DNA of 6,267 nt from an uncultured Ruminococcus sp. (lineage in GTDB: Bacteria > Bacillota > Clostridia > Oscillospirales > CAG-272), in assembly GCA_902803255.1 (NCBI GenBank), contig CADCPG010000160.1, positions 1 through 6,267 on the forward strand. Direction: 5' to 3'. Shown piece by piece: positions 5,458 through 6,267 of the stretch. How positions within the stretch are numbered: position 1 is the first letter of the stretch; every line of letters begins with the position of its first letter. The notes beneath the pieces are model-generated. The model saw only the letters and a list, made by a program, of their open reading frames with translations. It did no database searches and was not told where the DNA came from. Position numbers and translations under genes: made by a program.

Positions 5458-6267
5458 GTGGCAGACAGCAGCGGTAAAAGAGATTACTACGAGGTGCTCG
5501 GTGTGGAGCGCGGCGCCGGTGACGACGCCATAAAGAAGGCCTACCGGACCCTCGCAAAGAAATATCATCCCGACCTCAACCCGAACGACCCCGCGGCCGA
5601 GGCCAAATTCAAGGAAGTCAACGACGCGTATTCGGTGCTCTCCGATCCGGACAAGCGCGCGGCCTACGACAGGTACGGTCACGCGGCCTTTGACGGCAGT
5701 ATGGGCGGAGGCGGCGCCGGAGGCGCGGGAGGCGGTTTCGGCGGATTCGGAGGCTTCGGCGATTTCGGCGACCTCGGAGACATCTTCGGAAGCTTTTTCG
5801 GAGGCGGTTTCGGAGGCGCGTCGGCGCGGCGCAACGCACCGCAGCGCGGAGACGACATCGGAGCGTCGGTCCGGATCTCGTTCGAAGAGGCGGCGTCCGG
5901 AGTCAAAAAGGATATCAGCTTCAACCGCGTCTCGGTCTGCCCCGACTGCCGCGGGACCGGCTCCGCCGACGGCAGGGTGGAAAAGTGCCAGGCGTGCGGA
6001 GGAACGGGTCAGAAGAAGATCATACAGCGCCTCGGCGGGATGCAGTTCCAGTCGACGGCCACCTGCGACAGCTGCCGCGGCACGGGCAGGACGATAAAGG
6101 ATCCCTGCCAGACCTGCCGCGGAAGCGGACTCGTCAGGCAGAGCAAGAAGCTCACCGTGGATATCCCCGCGGGCATCGACGACGGCAACCGCCTCGTGCT
6201 GCGCGGCGAGGGCAACGGCGGAGTGAACGGCGGCGAGGCGGGCGACCTCATCCTTGAGGTGAGCGTC
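5458..6267 (+). CDS. dnaJ: Co-chaperone DnaJ (Hsp40), N-terminal 270 residues; 3' end outside window
   Basis: DnaJ binds unfolded clients, stimulates the DnaK ATPase and passes the client on. The reading frame runs from GTG 5458 through the last base. The J domain covers about 8-76 with the essential HPD at 37-39 (KKYHPDLNP), preceded by AIKKAYRTLAKK and followed by FKEVNDAYSVLSDPDKRAAYDRYG. The Gly/Phe region is about 83-120 and contains the DIF motif (108-110). The zinc region has all four CxxCxGxG repeats: C161/C164, C177/C180, C203/C206 and C217/C220, enough for two Zn sites. The first substrate-binding beta segment is DIPAGIDDGNRLVLRGEG (235-252). The client-binding and dimerisation C-terminus is cut off by the window; type I DnaJs usually have about 370-390 residues. 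A leading extension of about seven residues (MADSSGK) precedes the usual RDYYEVLGV. Confidence 0.98.
   Translation, partial: MADSSGKRDYYEVLGVERGAGDDAIKKAYRTLAKKYHPDLNPNDPAAEAKFKEVNDAYSVLSDPDKRAAYDRYGHAAFDGSMGGGGAGGAGGGFGGFGGFGDFGDLGDIFGSFFGGGFGGASARRNAPQRGDDIGASVRISFEEAASGVKKDISFNRVSVCPDCRGTGSADGRVEKCQACGGTGQKKIIQRLGGMQFQSTATCDSCRGTGRTIKDPCQTCRGSGLVRQSKKLTVDIPAGIDDGNRLVLRGEGNGGVNGGEAGDLILEVSV

Noticed and set aside
5698..5820. GGCGGN-type repeats in dnaJ as a possible DNA repeat element
   Set aside because: They are the codons of the normal DnaJ Gly/Phe region, in frame and not an independent repeat.

Overview
The window carries the class I heat-shock (chaperone) operon of a GC-rich member of the Bacillota, most likely a gut-type Clostridia lineage. 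No organism can be named from the sequence alone. The reasons are: the gene order hrcA-grpE-dnaK-dnaJ; a CIRCE operator just ahead of hrcA; a 616-residue DnaK without the extra loop that Gram-negative DnaKs carry in the N-terminal lobe; and two upstream genes (an SGNH-type hydrolase and a small secreted lipoprotein) that look like families I associate with Clostridia. Everything recognised is on the + strand.

Layout. Positions 1-612 hold the C-terminal 203 codons of an SGNH/GDSL-like hydrolase whose start lies outside the window. Positions 684-1244 encode a lipoprotein of unknown function with a clear lipobox, followed by a strong intrinsic terminator (1258-1303) that separates this pair from the chaperone operon. 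Positions 1304-1539 are non-coding control DNA: an A-rich tract, a 12-bp perfect palindrome (1371-1382), a probable extended -10 promoter (-10 at 1412-1417), a CIRCE element with one degenerate half-site (1429-1455), and a leader ending in a Shine-Dalgarno sequence. Then follow hrcA (1540-2715), grpE (2752-3459), dnaK (3531-5381) and the first 270 codons of dnaJ (5458 to the window end). The dnaK-dnaJ gap contains a perfect 9-bp hairpin with a GGAA tetraloop (5401-5426).

How it works together. HrcA should bind CIRCE at the operon's own start and repress it. DnaK, with its co-chaperone DnaJ (ATPase stimulation, substrate delivery) and nucleotide exchanger GrpE, forms the Hsp70 folding machine. 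The feedback known from Bacillus (GroEL keeps HrcA active) cannot be tested here because groEL is outside the window.

Nothing here demands a new biological system. The parts worth a second look are regulatory or lineage-specific: the lopsided CIRCE, the palindrome upstream of the promoter, the dnaK-dnaJ hairpin, the out-of-frame ATG next to the dnaJ Shine-Dalgarno, long Shine-Dalgarno spacing in three of the four chaperone genes, and glycine-rich or charged tails on HrcA, GrpE and DnaK.
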